This document shows positions 1 through 6,555 of a stretch of DNA of 18,324 nucleotides, piece by piece (the first letter of the stretch is position 1; every line of letters begins with the position of its first letter). Position numbers and translations under genes: made by a program. A model generated the notes under the pieces. That model was not told the origin of the DNA, searched no databases, and saw only the letters and a list, made by a program, of their open reading frames with translations. The DNA is from Phlegmacium glaucopus. Taxonomy: Eukaryota; Basidiomycota; Agaricomycetes; Agaricales; Cortinariaceae. The stretch covers positions 1-18,324 of the forward strand of contig MU130517.1 in the NCBI GenBank assembly GCA_015039465.1. The letters are read 5' to 3'.

Positions 1-23
1 CTCCGTCGCTGTATTAGATGTAG

Positions 24-84
24 ATGCTAGACTCTTATATAAGGGTCAGAGATTGCAATAGGTCATTACAACAGACAAGAAATC
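24..84 (+). promoter_or_regulatory. Core promoter of membrane-protein copy 1
   Basis: A TATA box (TATATAA, 36-42) sits in the block GCTAGACTCTTATATAAGGG, about 43 bases before the ATG at 85. The same block precedes copy 3 (TATA at 11028-11034). A variant (TATAAA, 15905-15910) precedes copy 4, and an orphan copy lies at 9996-10034. Conservation between paralogues and the fixed distance to the start codon support a core promoter. No transcription start is known. Confidence 0.6.
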
Positions 85-1322
85 ATGAAGCTAAAGCTTG
101 GAGACTTTGACTTCATTGCGTTATGTCTCGAAGGCTTTCTTTACGGTAAGATATTTTTTCTACAACTTTCACGGCACCTGCTAAAGAAGTATAATATTAA
201 CCTGTCCCAGGAGTATATTCTGGCATATTCGCCATATATTTACAAGACCACCGGACATCGAACAAAGGCACTGACAAGAGCAATGTCATTTTCTATGCTC
301 TGTGTGCTCTATATATGCTCTCTGTTGTCAACGTTGTGGTTGATATAACATTTCTCATCGTTTCAGTTAGTACCAATTTCATCGGTAACAATAACTATCT
401 TTTTGACTCATTCTGTTTTGCAGAATCCAACGGTATCCCTCCACATATCTTTTGTTCAAATCATAGGATCAGGTTGCTGTGATTTCATAGCTCAATCGAT
501 CCTAGTATGTATAAACTACTTATCCCCAACATTTATTTTATTGAAGGAAATCTTAAAGATCTACCGTTGCTGGATTGTGTGGGGTTGCCATATCCGTGTC
601 GTGATCCTTCCTTCAATGTTGGCATTTGTATTCTTAGGTCAGTCAACCTATCTTATTTGACTGGCCAATTTCAATTCATTGTCTCTAGCTATGTGGGTAG
701 CGGATATCGGCTTCAGTCACATTGTCTCAGACCAAATTGTAGAACCTGACTGGGGGCGTTGGCTGGATGTAGCAAGTTTCGCCGTGTCCATGACTGTGAA
801 TGCTCTGGTGACAGGCTTAATCGTGTTGAAGATCTTCAATGTGTACCGTCAAGTTAAATCCGCGGAGTCGGATGACCAAACTTTGGGCGCCACTGGCGGA
901 AGTAAAATTCGGACTGTCATATTCGTGCTAATTGAATCTGGCATGATGTTGTTTGCAATCCAATTGGCTCGACTCGTGGTTGTCATTCTTCCAGAGACGG
1001 ACACTGCCTTTGACGCTTATGAGATCATCATTTGTATCCACCAAATGCTCAACGTGATTACAACATCAGTCATTGCTACTTCTCATTTTACTAATTACAT
1101 GAGTTTGTCTAGGGCATAACACCTACAATCATCTTTGTGCGGCTATCAATGGGACTGTCATTCTACGACAAGGAATCCTTGATAGAATCTAGCGTCGGGA
1201 GTTTACGCTTTGCAGATAACAATCCAAATCCAAATCTGGAAACAGGAGATGCCGATATCGTGGATAGAGACGATGATATTGGCGTTCAAATAAGCGACGA
1301 TATCCAGATGGTAGATAGATGA
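85..1322 (+). CDS. Seven-helix integral membrane protein, copy 1 (intact, six exons)
   Basis: Exons are placed at 85-145, 211-365, 424-504, 559-637, 689-1053 and 1113-1322, all with GT...AG introns of 51-65 bases. They sum to 951 nt, an uninterrupted 316-residue protein plus stop. Hydrophobic segments fall at about residues 8-30, 45-70, 80-99, 109-134, 151-172, 202-226 and 235-258. Landmarks are GCCDFIAQ followed by IYRCWIVWG (residue 100 on), KIFNVYR (173-179), IRTVIFVLIESG, and GITPTI..VR.SMGLSF at the last helix, then an acidic tail ending DDIQMVDR. These match an uncharacterised 7TM family abundant in Agaricomycetes; ligand and function are unknown. The ATG at 85 is shared with copies 3 and 4. 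The last intron (1054-1112) starts inside what looks like coding sequence; only its removal restores the family motif LN-GITPTI. The joint of exons 2 and 3 is the least certain. This is the only copy in the window with no visible lesion. Confidence 0.8.
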
Positions 1323-1493
1323 TAGAACATAGATCATGTTGTGGCGTAGGAAATACTCATCGTTGTCCAAAACGTCCATCATCAAACGCATCTCATTCTG
1401 CTCAACTTACTGTAGAGCCAGCTCATGCTGTCCTATTCTTGACTCACGTACCGTCTTTCTTTCATTCTGAATAGACCCATGGAATAGGTACTA
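1323..1493 (+). repeat. Conserved 3' spacer of the membrane-protein gene
   Basis: No gene is seen. The stretch is closely similar to 13097-13260 (after copy 3) and more distantly to 7787-7985 (after copy 2) and 17076-17210 (after copy 4). It includes shared strings such as CTGTAGAGCCAGCTC and GAATAGACCCATG. It probably holds the 3' UTR. Similarity stops at 1493, where a transposon begins; copy 3 carries the uninterrupted site. Confidence 0.7.
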
Positions 1494-1944
1494 CAGTAGA
1501 AGTTCTCATACTGCATAGCCTCGGGACCAGCCATTGGGTTATGCATTAATAGATTTATGCAGGACGAAAAGTGTCACATACCGTGACATACGTGACACAT
1601 TGACAAATTGGGCGACAGCGTTACTCTTAACCTTGTCTCTATTTAGCTAGGAACATGTTTTCGTAAAATACTGGGTCAACGATGGAGCTAATAAGATCTT
1701 CATGCAAAAAATGGGCTATGCACTTGTGCAATTGACAAGGGAATTTTATGGAGGAGCTCTCATCTCCATACCTGGCACAAACATTTTCGAGCTTTTCACT
1801 TGCTTTGCACAGAGAGGCTTCAACGTCGCCTATGCATGATAGCATTCTTTGTAACAGGGGCCTTAGGCTTTCGTATGTAAGGTTTTGGTTTTGCACGAGG
1901 TTTACGGGTGGATTCAGGACCAGCACTTATACTAGAGCTTACCT
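1494..1944. mobile_element. Left part of a TA-inserting DNA transposon (Tc1/mariner-pogo-like)
   Basis: Starting at 1494 (CAGTAGAAGTTCTCATACTG) the sequence departs from the homologous spacer of copy 3. The empty site there reads GGTAC-TA-TACCATG (from about 13252), which makes the target a TA dinucleotide (1492-1493 here). The matching inverted end exists only in the mirrored block: reading plus-strand bases 2835 back to 2814 gives ...AAAACTTCTACTG, followed by TA and then the other half of the target. A TA duplication with ends beginning CAGT fits Tc1/mariner or pogo-like elements; no transposase motif (DDE/DDD) was recognised. The inverted pair GTGTCAC...GTGACAC (1570-1602) is internal. 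The right limit of 1944 is where normal orientation appears to stop and is approximate. Confidence 0.6.
1639..1926 (-). CDS. Unrecognised 95-codon open frame inside the transposon
   Basis: An open frame of 95 codons runs from an ATG at 1926 to a stop at 1639-1641. Its composition is protein-like: it opens MLVLNPPVNL, has an amphipathic stretch rich in Leu/Glu/Lys in the middle, and ends in FYENMFLAK. A pyrimidine-rich CTTTTTCAG lies just upstream on this strand and could be a 3' splice site, so the frame may be a downstream exon rather than a whole gene. No family was recognised. It lies within the TA-flanked element and may be part of a decayed transposase or a captured fragment. It is a hypothetical protein at best. 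Confidence 0.25.
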   Translation of the reverse strand: MLVLNPPVNLVQNQNLTYESLRPLLQRMLSCIGDVEASLCKASEKLENVCARYGDESSSIKFPCQLHKCIAHFLHEDLISSIVDPVFYENMFLAK

Positions 1945-1957
1945 ACTGAAAAAGATC

Positions 1958-2322
1958 CAGGAATGACTATTGCAGTTGGAATACCGGTACTTAAACTGGT
2001 TGGTTCACGCAAGTTAACGTCTTCACTGGTTTCGGCAACAACCACCACTAAACTAGCTTCTGTTGCACCTCTCTAGACCTTAACTTTCTCCGTCGGTTAC
2101 CTTACTGACTCACAACTCAGAGAAGCGACTAGCTCAGTGAACACCGACCTCTTCAGCCCTACCTTCAGCCAACTCACCAGTCCGGCCCCGGTACTTACAA
2201 CCACCCTGTACCTTTCCAAAGTACCTATTGCTACCGATTGTTGTATACAAAAAGAAGCAAACAACAATTTTCCGACTAAATATAATAAAAAAGTCAACTG
2301 CGATGTTCCCGCTTGGTATCGG
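1958..2322. pseudogene. Histidine-kinase HAMP segment (later repeats), mirrored
   Basis: The plain complement read left to right encodes, from 1958, VLTDNVNLMAMNLTNQVRSI, then AEVTKAVVGGDL, a decayed FAD.VT stretch, and GGTWK near 2205-2215. After an intron-like gap it continues TLQ.RTIA (about 2296-2322). This is the order expected in the fifth and sixth HAMP repeats of group III fungal hybrid histidine kinases (Nik1/Os-1), the cytosolic osmosensors upstream of the Hog1 MAP kinase. The copy is degenerate: the linker after GGDL is shifted and stops occur. No kinase (H, N, G box) or receiver domain follows. It would join directly to the segment at 3173-4079 through an intron if both blocks lay in normal orientation. 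Confidence 0.75.
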
Positions 2323-2624
2323 CAAAATCATATAGGAACTACATGTCGACCGCCATGCTCTAGGCGTAAGCTGAGGATCTGGTATATGATGGGTATCAGG
2401 AGCTATCCAACCAACGTTTAGTGATCAGCAGGGGTAGGCAATGCCATTTGACTTCCGTTCTAATATTATGACCCATCAATTTAGTGGTGGCGATTCAGAC
2501 GTTCTCTACTAAACCCTATCCATGAGCCTCCATACAATAGTGTCCTAGCAACAGAGGGGTGAGAGACGAGAGACGAGGAGGTACACTTGGGTTGTAACCT
2601 CGCTGGGTCACGGTCGCCCTTAAT
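2323..2624. other. Unassigned part of mirrored block 1
   Basis: No homology to other parts of the window was found in this stretch in any of the four readings (forward, reverse, complement, reverse complement). In restored orientation it would lie between the kinase piece and the conserved 3' spacer, which is where the missing kinase C-terminal half would have been. No kinase motif is visible. Confidence 0.4.
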
Positions 2625-2813
2625 AAATACCAGCTAGACTCAACACTTACTCCAACAACCACCACCACCGGTTAAAAGCCTAATAAAAGGTCTCCTATAA
2701 CAAACTGTTACGGGTCATTGGTCATTGGTCGCTGGTTGCTGCCTTTAAGCCACCACCCTTAGTCCCTGGCTCAGGTTCCTCAATTACTAAGGTACAAAAT
2801 AATGGTACCATAT
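2625..2813. repeat. Membrane-gene 3' spacer, mirrored copy
   Basis: Read backwards from 2813, the plus strand gives TATACCATGG, then TGGAATCATTAACTCC, GAATTTCCGTCGTTGGTCGC and CCAACAACCTCATTCAC. This is the order and near-sequence of 13257-13407 after copy 3, and more loosely of 7985-8130 after copy 2. It is the continuation of the spacer that breaks off at 1493, separated from it by the transposon. Confidence 0.8.
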
Positions 2814-3146
2814 GTCATCTTCAAAAGTATTACGTATTGCAGTACTACGTATTTAGATAATTACGTATCCAGACCCCAGCCTTGGTGGCGCCCTGCGTCC
2901 CTTTACCCCACGTATAACGTATAACGTATTACGTATCCGGGCCTCTGGGGTTATACGTAATAGTCTCATCCACCCTTAAAATAAACATGACTATTTACCG
3001 CTGTTGTATCCCAGCCCTTGTGGTGGTTGACGAACGTTAAATAATTTTATTACGGATTGAATTGTCCCATATCATGATTCCCACCTTACTGTCTTAAAAG
3101 GAGTATTTTTCAGCTCGCTTGTAGTAACTATGCTTCAGCTTTTACG
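2814..3146. mobile_element. Right end of the TA-inserting transposon, mirrored
   Basis: Read backwards the block ends ATTATGAAAACTTCTACTG at 2814, the inverted match of the left end at 1494 (CAGTAGAAGTT.TCATA.TGCATA). It is followed by TA and the right half of the target. The repeated TACGTA words visible on the plus strand (2831-2957) are the mirror image of ATGCAT-rich terminal sequence; both words are palindromes, so the anomaly is easy to miss. Confidence 0.65.
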
Positions 3147-3172
3147 AAAAAAAAAAAAAAAAAAAAAAAAAA
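3147..3172 (+). repeat. Run of 26 adenines at the seam between mirrored blocks
   Basis: An uninterrupted A26 tract separates the two mirrored blocks. No homologous position in the paralogous kinase copies carries a tract of this length. It could be a real homopolymer in a transposon or intron, or an artefact marking a join. Confidence 0.9.
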
Positions 3173-4079
3173 CTTCCATCGGCGTGACCTTCTAGAGTTC
3201 CTATGACACTTACCTTACCACCGTCGACACCAGTACAAAAGAGACCTGCGCCTGACTAAAAAAATAGTCTAATGCTCGCGACCGCCGTCTTCAGTGAGCT
3301 CAGTGAAATGTTGAGCCTTCAGTTCCGTTTCATCCTCCAGTTCGTGTACATGGTCTGTACCTTCCTCACTCCAACTTAAACCAAGCCTTGCATACACAAA
3401 GACAAAACGTACTGCGAGAACTACTTTTGGAACGATAAAGCTATCCCAGTTACCTTACAGAAGGAGCGAATGCCTAGTTCATGCCAGTTAACTTCAACAG
3501 TGTTGACGGTAACGATTCCCACTAAACTGGGTCTTCCAGCTCGCAGCTGCCACTTTACAGTTGTAACTTTCCATAAAAAAAAGAAGAACTGACCTAATAC
3601 CTGATAAGGTTGATAGTACGAAACATCCTTCGCAGTTAAGGTACCACCTGGTCAACAGTCGTAAACGAATACTTCACTGTTCCCATCGGAACCTTCAGCC
3701 CTACGTCCCATATAACCCTCCAGCTCATTCTCAGCTTCCACACACCCCTTGGACCCGACTAAACTAGTCCTTGCAGTCGCATACAGCGAAGTAAGGTAAA
3801 AAAGTAAGAGCAAAATACTATTAGAAGCTGTCTTTCACTGAAGCTTAAACCGTCTAGTTCACGCTAGGTAGAGTCTTCAGTGCTTTCGAGAACGGAATCC
3901 ACCGGAAGCAGTTACAACTACAAGTTCTTCTCTACGAACTGAACCTCTACTGGCAGTTGAGGTAACGGTGAGTCAACGCGTGTAACCGATTGTTTCAGTG
4001 AGTTCAGTCAAACCTTCAATCTTCCCCTCCATAGAACCCACCTGTCCGCAAACATGGACTGCAAGTCCCTTACACCTTC
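3173..4079. pseudogene. Histidine-kinase HAMP repeats 2 to 5, mirrored
   Basis: The plain complement read left to right encodes successive HAMP units of a group III hybrid histidine kinase. The order is ALEDLKDTVNGMV; an intron; LRALAAEVTRVTLQ..S; SSLTDQVRSI..VVTTAIAKGDLTQKVE (3465-3550); an intron; SVNSMVDQLSAFASEVTRVALE (about 3635-3690); GTWADLIRNV; an intron; LADQVRSISEVTKALALGG; MLDLEMTVNSIATQLRTLAN; and GILGGQAFVPDVQGMWK ending at 4079. The order and motifs match Nik1/Os-1 proteins, whose repeated HAMP units relay osmotic stress to the kinase core. An internal deletion between two AGATCTC words removes SKKIEVDARGEIL of repeat 2, and SVDGEM is shortened. The gene is a relic even after allowing for the orientation problem. 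Confidence 0.8.
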
Positions 4080-4116
4080 CAACCACCAAAGGCCAAGAGA
4101 AAAAGGAATATTATAC
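3173..4116. other. Mirrored block 2: sequence reversed without complementation
   Basis: Bases 3640 back to about 3175, read as a plain string, match 13414 to about 13890 almost base for base. For example, 3601-3620 (CTGATAAGGTTGATAGTACG) is the exact reverse of 13435-13454 (GCATGATAGTTGGAATAGTC). The right edge is sharp: from 4117 (TCACTTTCGCTATAG) the sequence is in normal orientation and matches 13925 and 17742. The block's left end at 3173 supplies exactly what is missing to the left of 4117 (the AAGG..GTCGCACTGG of the second HAMP repeat). The block therefore appears turned within its own place. Confidence 0.9.
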
Positions 4117-4826
4117 TCACTTTCGCTATAGATCGTACCTAGTGAGCAATAAAGCTGTTAGTGGAGAGTATAGATGTATAACGAGTAAGTTGCGAACTTG
4201 AGATGTTAAATTTGCTGTCAATTTGTTGACTACCGCTGTCAATTCTCGCCATGTGCCCTCGACGTCGATAATGAGAGCTTGTTCGCCAAGGTTTCTGTTC
4301 AGTGTGATCAGCTAGATGTCGCTTGGTCGATGGATGGGTACCCTTCAGTTCCGACTTCTTGGGATACATGAGTGATATCCTTTGCAAATTGTCCTAATTT
4401 TTCCATCTAGAAATGATTTAGGACATTGATAAATGAACACAATGATGTATGTACCATGGTATTGATGACGACCTTGAGTTGAACCATGACACCCTGAACC
4501 GAGACCGCAATTTTTTTGACTAGGATCGCCTCGTGCAATAGCATTGCAGACGCGAGCGACACCCTGGGACCTGACCATTTAGTAGTTTAACTTCGAGTCT
4601 GGACTGATAGAAGAGCATCCGGAGAGTATCAGGGGGTCAGAGACTGATCTTCCACAGGTGCGACATTGAGGATGGGCTATTGGGGGAGCTGAATTGTGAC
4701 CAGTACCGTTGGCGATGGGGGTATGATTGGCAGCTGCGGCAGCGTGAGCCTGATAATCTTTCAAATTTCCGTAAGCGCAAGAGAATATATTGGGAGGATT
4801 AATGGACGATGGCAAGAGATTGTCAT
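4117..4826 (-). pseudogene. N-terminal piece of group III histidine kinase, relic A
   Basis: On the minus strand an ATG at 4826 (MTIS) is followed by a 10-base deletion relative to relic B, shifting the frame. Downstream the family N-terminus is readable (NLKDYQAHAAAAANHTPIANG), then a stop. Next come the first HAMP repeat (VQGVARVCNAIARGDPSQK, with QGVMVQLKVVINTM), an intron ending CTAG at about 4371, and the linker MEKLGQFAKDITHVSQEVGT. A second intron of about 50 bases separates EG from [20 protein letters not shown]. The piece ends with LTSQVR, a third intron, and VRSIAKV at 4117. Nik1/Os-1 kinases are soluble osmosensors with such HAMP arrays and are the known targets of dicarboximide and phenylpyrrole fungicides. 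The reading frame is broken several times, so it is a pseudogene. Its continuation is the mirrored block at 3173. Confidence 0.8.
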
Positions 4827-4904
4827 GTGATCTTGGTTGATCCCACTACTCAATCTCTGTCGTATGTGTCGTCGGTCACTGGATAGTCACTATCCGAACA
4901 TATC
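4827..4904. other. 5' flank of kinase relic A, with target site
   Basis: This stretch is similar to 14620-14695 upstream of kinase relic B (AATCTCTGTCG, then AGTCACTATC.GAACATATC). It ends in GAACATATC (4896-4904), the left copy of a 9-base duplication around the next insertion. No gene is seen. Confidence 0.5.
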
Positions 4905-5480
4905 TAGTCTGTTTTCACGTAGCATGCTCACCCCGTACCGCACCTTTTCGGACTTTCAACCATCACGTGCATGACCAAACAAACACGACGCGTCAATTAG
5001 TGAGCACATCAGCTAATTGTAAGATGGATAAATTTTCACTGCTGCATCACTAGTAGCTACTCTATCTATACATAATATATCTTATATTCATATAATTAAC
5101 TGGGGGTGGGTGGCTAGGTTCTTTGAAGTTCGCAAAGGCACCTTGAAGCAATAAGTGTCAAGAGCTGAGTGCGTGAGGAAATTATCAGTATTATACGGAG
5201 AAGGGGTTGGAAAGCCAGGCTTATTGAATGGCGTGGCTGGTGAGGCCTCAAGGTTGAACGAGTTGAAGCTCATCACGATTGAGTTCAATCAAGGATTCTT
5301 TGTTGATAAGTAAACAGATGTCACGGGATGTGGCCCATCCATAAAAGGAAATTACACGTGACTTATGGCGAAATCGCTGTGGTACGGGTTGAGGAGCGCG
5401 CGTGAAATCAGACTACAGATGGGTGACAAATACTAAATTCTAAAAAGAGCCCATTACGTCAGGCTGGCTACGGGAGACTA
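4905..5480. mobile_element. 576-bp insertion flanked by a 9-base target duplication
   Basis: The word GAACATATC occurs directly before (4896-4904) and after (5481-5489) this stretch, while the paralogous locus has it once (14687-14695) with continuous flanks, i.e. an empty site. The insertion starts TAGTCTGTTTTCACG and ends AGACTA. A better inverted match to the start (CGTGAAATCAGACTA) lies slightly inside the right end, finishing at 5414. A 9-base duplication with weak ends suggests a Mutator-like (MULE) non-autonomous element, but the class is an inference. A minus-strand frame at 5088-5288 (66 codons, Pro/Thr/Asn rich, MNSIVMSFNSF...) is unrecognised. Confidence 0.65.
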
Positions 5481-6149
5481 GAACATATCTCTGGAAAATT
5501 GGCCACCACAATCAACTTCCAGGTCTTATGGTGAATGGAGGTGACGATGGCTGCGAAGAGAAAGAGCTTGGCTGGAGACCAAGGGCCAAGGTACTTAACA
5601 TAATATCTCCTCACCACTCTCTATTCTCACCGCTGAAAACGATCCTCTCCCATACAAACCAGATGGTACAAGTAATACGCGACAGCTAAACTCTTTCATT
5701 ATACCCAGACCATTCTTCAGCTCACACCTACAAGACAATTGTGCGCTACAAAGGACCGAAAACGAAAGTGTTAGTTCAAATGCATATTATCATATACGGC
5801 AACATACTGCGTTAATCGTAGACCCACCGCTTGTGTGATTTTGCACATCACAGGACAGCCATATGAATTTGGTAGATATCTCCTTCAGATTTCTTGATCG
5901 AATACTCAATCCATTGTCTGCAGCATCTTCACTTTATTCCTTTTACGTTCACTTATCAGATACCAAGTCGTCAAAGGCCTTCAAAATGGATAACAACCAT
6001 ATCCCGTCGTCTGAAGCATCTATTTGGCATTGTTCATCTTCGCACATTGATGGCGTTGAGATGGGAGTGTTGATCAGGCGTTAATAATCAGAAAAGCGAC
6101 ATTTCAAACCTATTATAGATTCGACGTTGTTCGAATCCATTGCGTAGAG
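5481..6149. repeat. Segmental duplicate of 14687-15390
   Basis: From GGCCACCAC.ATCAACTTCC onward this stretch can be aligned almost continuously with 14700-15390, including CATACAAACCAGATGGTACA and CATACTGCGTTAATCGTAGA. The two copies differ by point changes and small indels. It lies between the kinase relic and the divergent remnant in both modules. Confidence 0.8.
5790..6084 (+). pseudogene. Broken copy of the 65-residue two-exon gene
   Basis: This is the counterpart of the gene at 15000-15295. Exon 2 (5960-6084) is open and encodes the same C-terminus, from TKSSKAFKMDNNHIPSSE to GVEMGVLIRR. The start codon region reads ATCATATACGG instead of GCATGTATACGG, so the ATG is lost. The intron's GTGAGT has become ATGAAT, so the 5' splice site is gone. 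The function of the protein is unknown. Confidence 0.4.
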
Positions 6150-6553
6150 GTGAGGCTGATGTTGAAAAGAAAGGAAAACGACTTAATAATTCACCTTTCG
6201 TCTAGTAGATCCAATGAAACAACCCGTGTTGTCGTCTGGCTGCTATATCAACAACATAGACTCATTCATCGCATCCAAAGGTTCATCAAGTACAGCATGG
6301 GCGTCACTCCTCCAACACCGTCAACGAAAAATTTGGGTCCCGTTCGTTAAATCTGTCGTTTTCGTGATTCGAGTTGTAACTGGGCGTTCGACTTTAAAAT
6401 AGGTGAGTTTATGTTAGCAACCGGAAGCCAGTAGCTCACTTGCCGTCAGAGTAGTATGGCTACCATCATGAATTGTTGATCGATATGATAATCACTATGA
6501 TGGAAGCTAGTCTGAGGCCAGGCAGCCCCGCTTACCTTGGGACACTCGGTTAC
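6150..6553 (-). pseudogene. Divergent minus-strand gene remnant, unit 1
   Basis: This is one of five copies of a repeat found upstream of the membrane-protein genes. Conserved parts are TCGTCTAGTAGATCCAATGA, AAGGTTCATCAAGTACAGCA, GAGTTGTAACTGGGCGTTCG and GGAAGCCAGTAGCTCACTTG. On the minus strand the last word contains GGCAAGTGAGC, a GC-AG type 5' splice site; the intron would end near CTATTTTAAAG. The protein is unrecognised, and frames do not agree between copies. The unit ends abruptly at GGTTAC (about 6553), where a deletion joins it to exon 1 of membrane-protein copy 2. Confidence 0.45.
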
Positions 6554-6555
6554 TT

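Larger units (their letters stand above)
1940..3146. other. Mirrored block 1: sequence reversed without complementation
   Basis: Reading the plus strand backwards across this block gives sequence homologous in normal orientation to other parts of the window. Reading the plain complement forwards gives kinase coding sequence. From left to right it holds a histidine-kinase piece (1958-2322), an unplaced stretch (2323-2624), the membrane-gene 3' spacer (2625-2813) and the right end of a transposon (2814-3146). One exact check: bases 2849-2868, read backwards, equal bases 1540-1559 (TATGCATTAATAGATTTATG). The left edge lies between about 1930 and 1948. It is estimated from the length left for the kinase intron that ends at 1957. 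Ordinary open frames called in this block are meaningless. Confidence 0.85.

Noticed and set aside
1137..1322. Independent 61-codon gene
   Set aside because: It is the last exon of the membrane-protein gene, joined through a 59-base intron; the same holds at 7601-7786 and 12908-13096.
85..1322. Identification as a fungal pheromone receptor (Ste3) or a rhodopsin-like protein
   Set aside because: The seven-helix layout is similar, but the conserved words (IYRCWIVWG, VRVSMGLSF) belong to a different uncharacterised family, and no retinal lysine or Ste3 motif was seen.
2097..2421. Overlapping open frames on both strands in the mirrored block
   Set aside because: They lie in sequence that makes sense only when read backwards, so their apparent proteins are accidental.
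2831..2957. TACGTA-rich tract as a regulatory or protein-binding array
   Set aside because: It is the mirror image of the ATGCAT-rich end of the transposon and should not be interpreted in the printed orientation.
1940..4116. Ordinary inversion of a kinase segment
   Set aside because: An inversion would show as the reverse complement. Reverse-complement reading gives no kinase motifs here, whereas plain complement and plain reversal both do.
3998..4201. Plus-strand frame of 67 codons across the 4116/4117 edge
   Set aside because: It spans the mirror boundary and overlaps kinase exons on the other strand.
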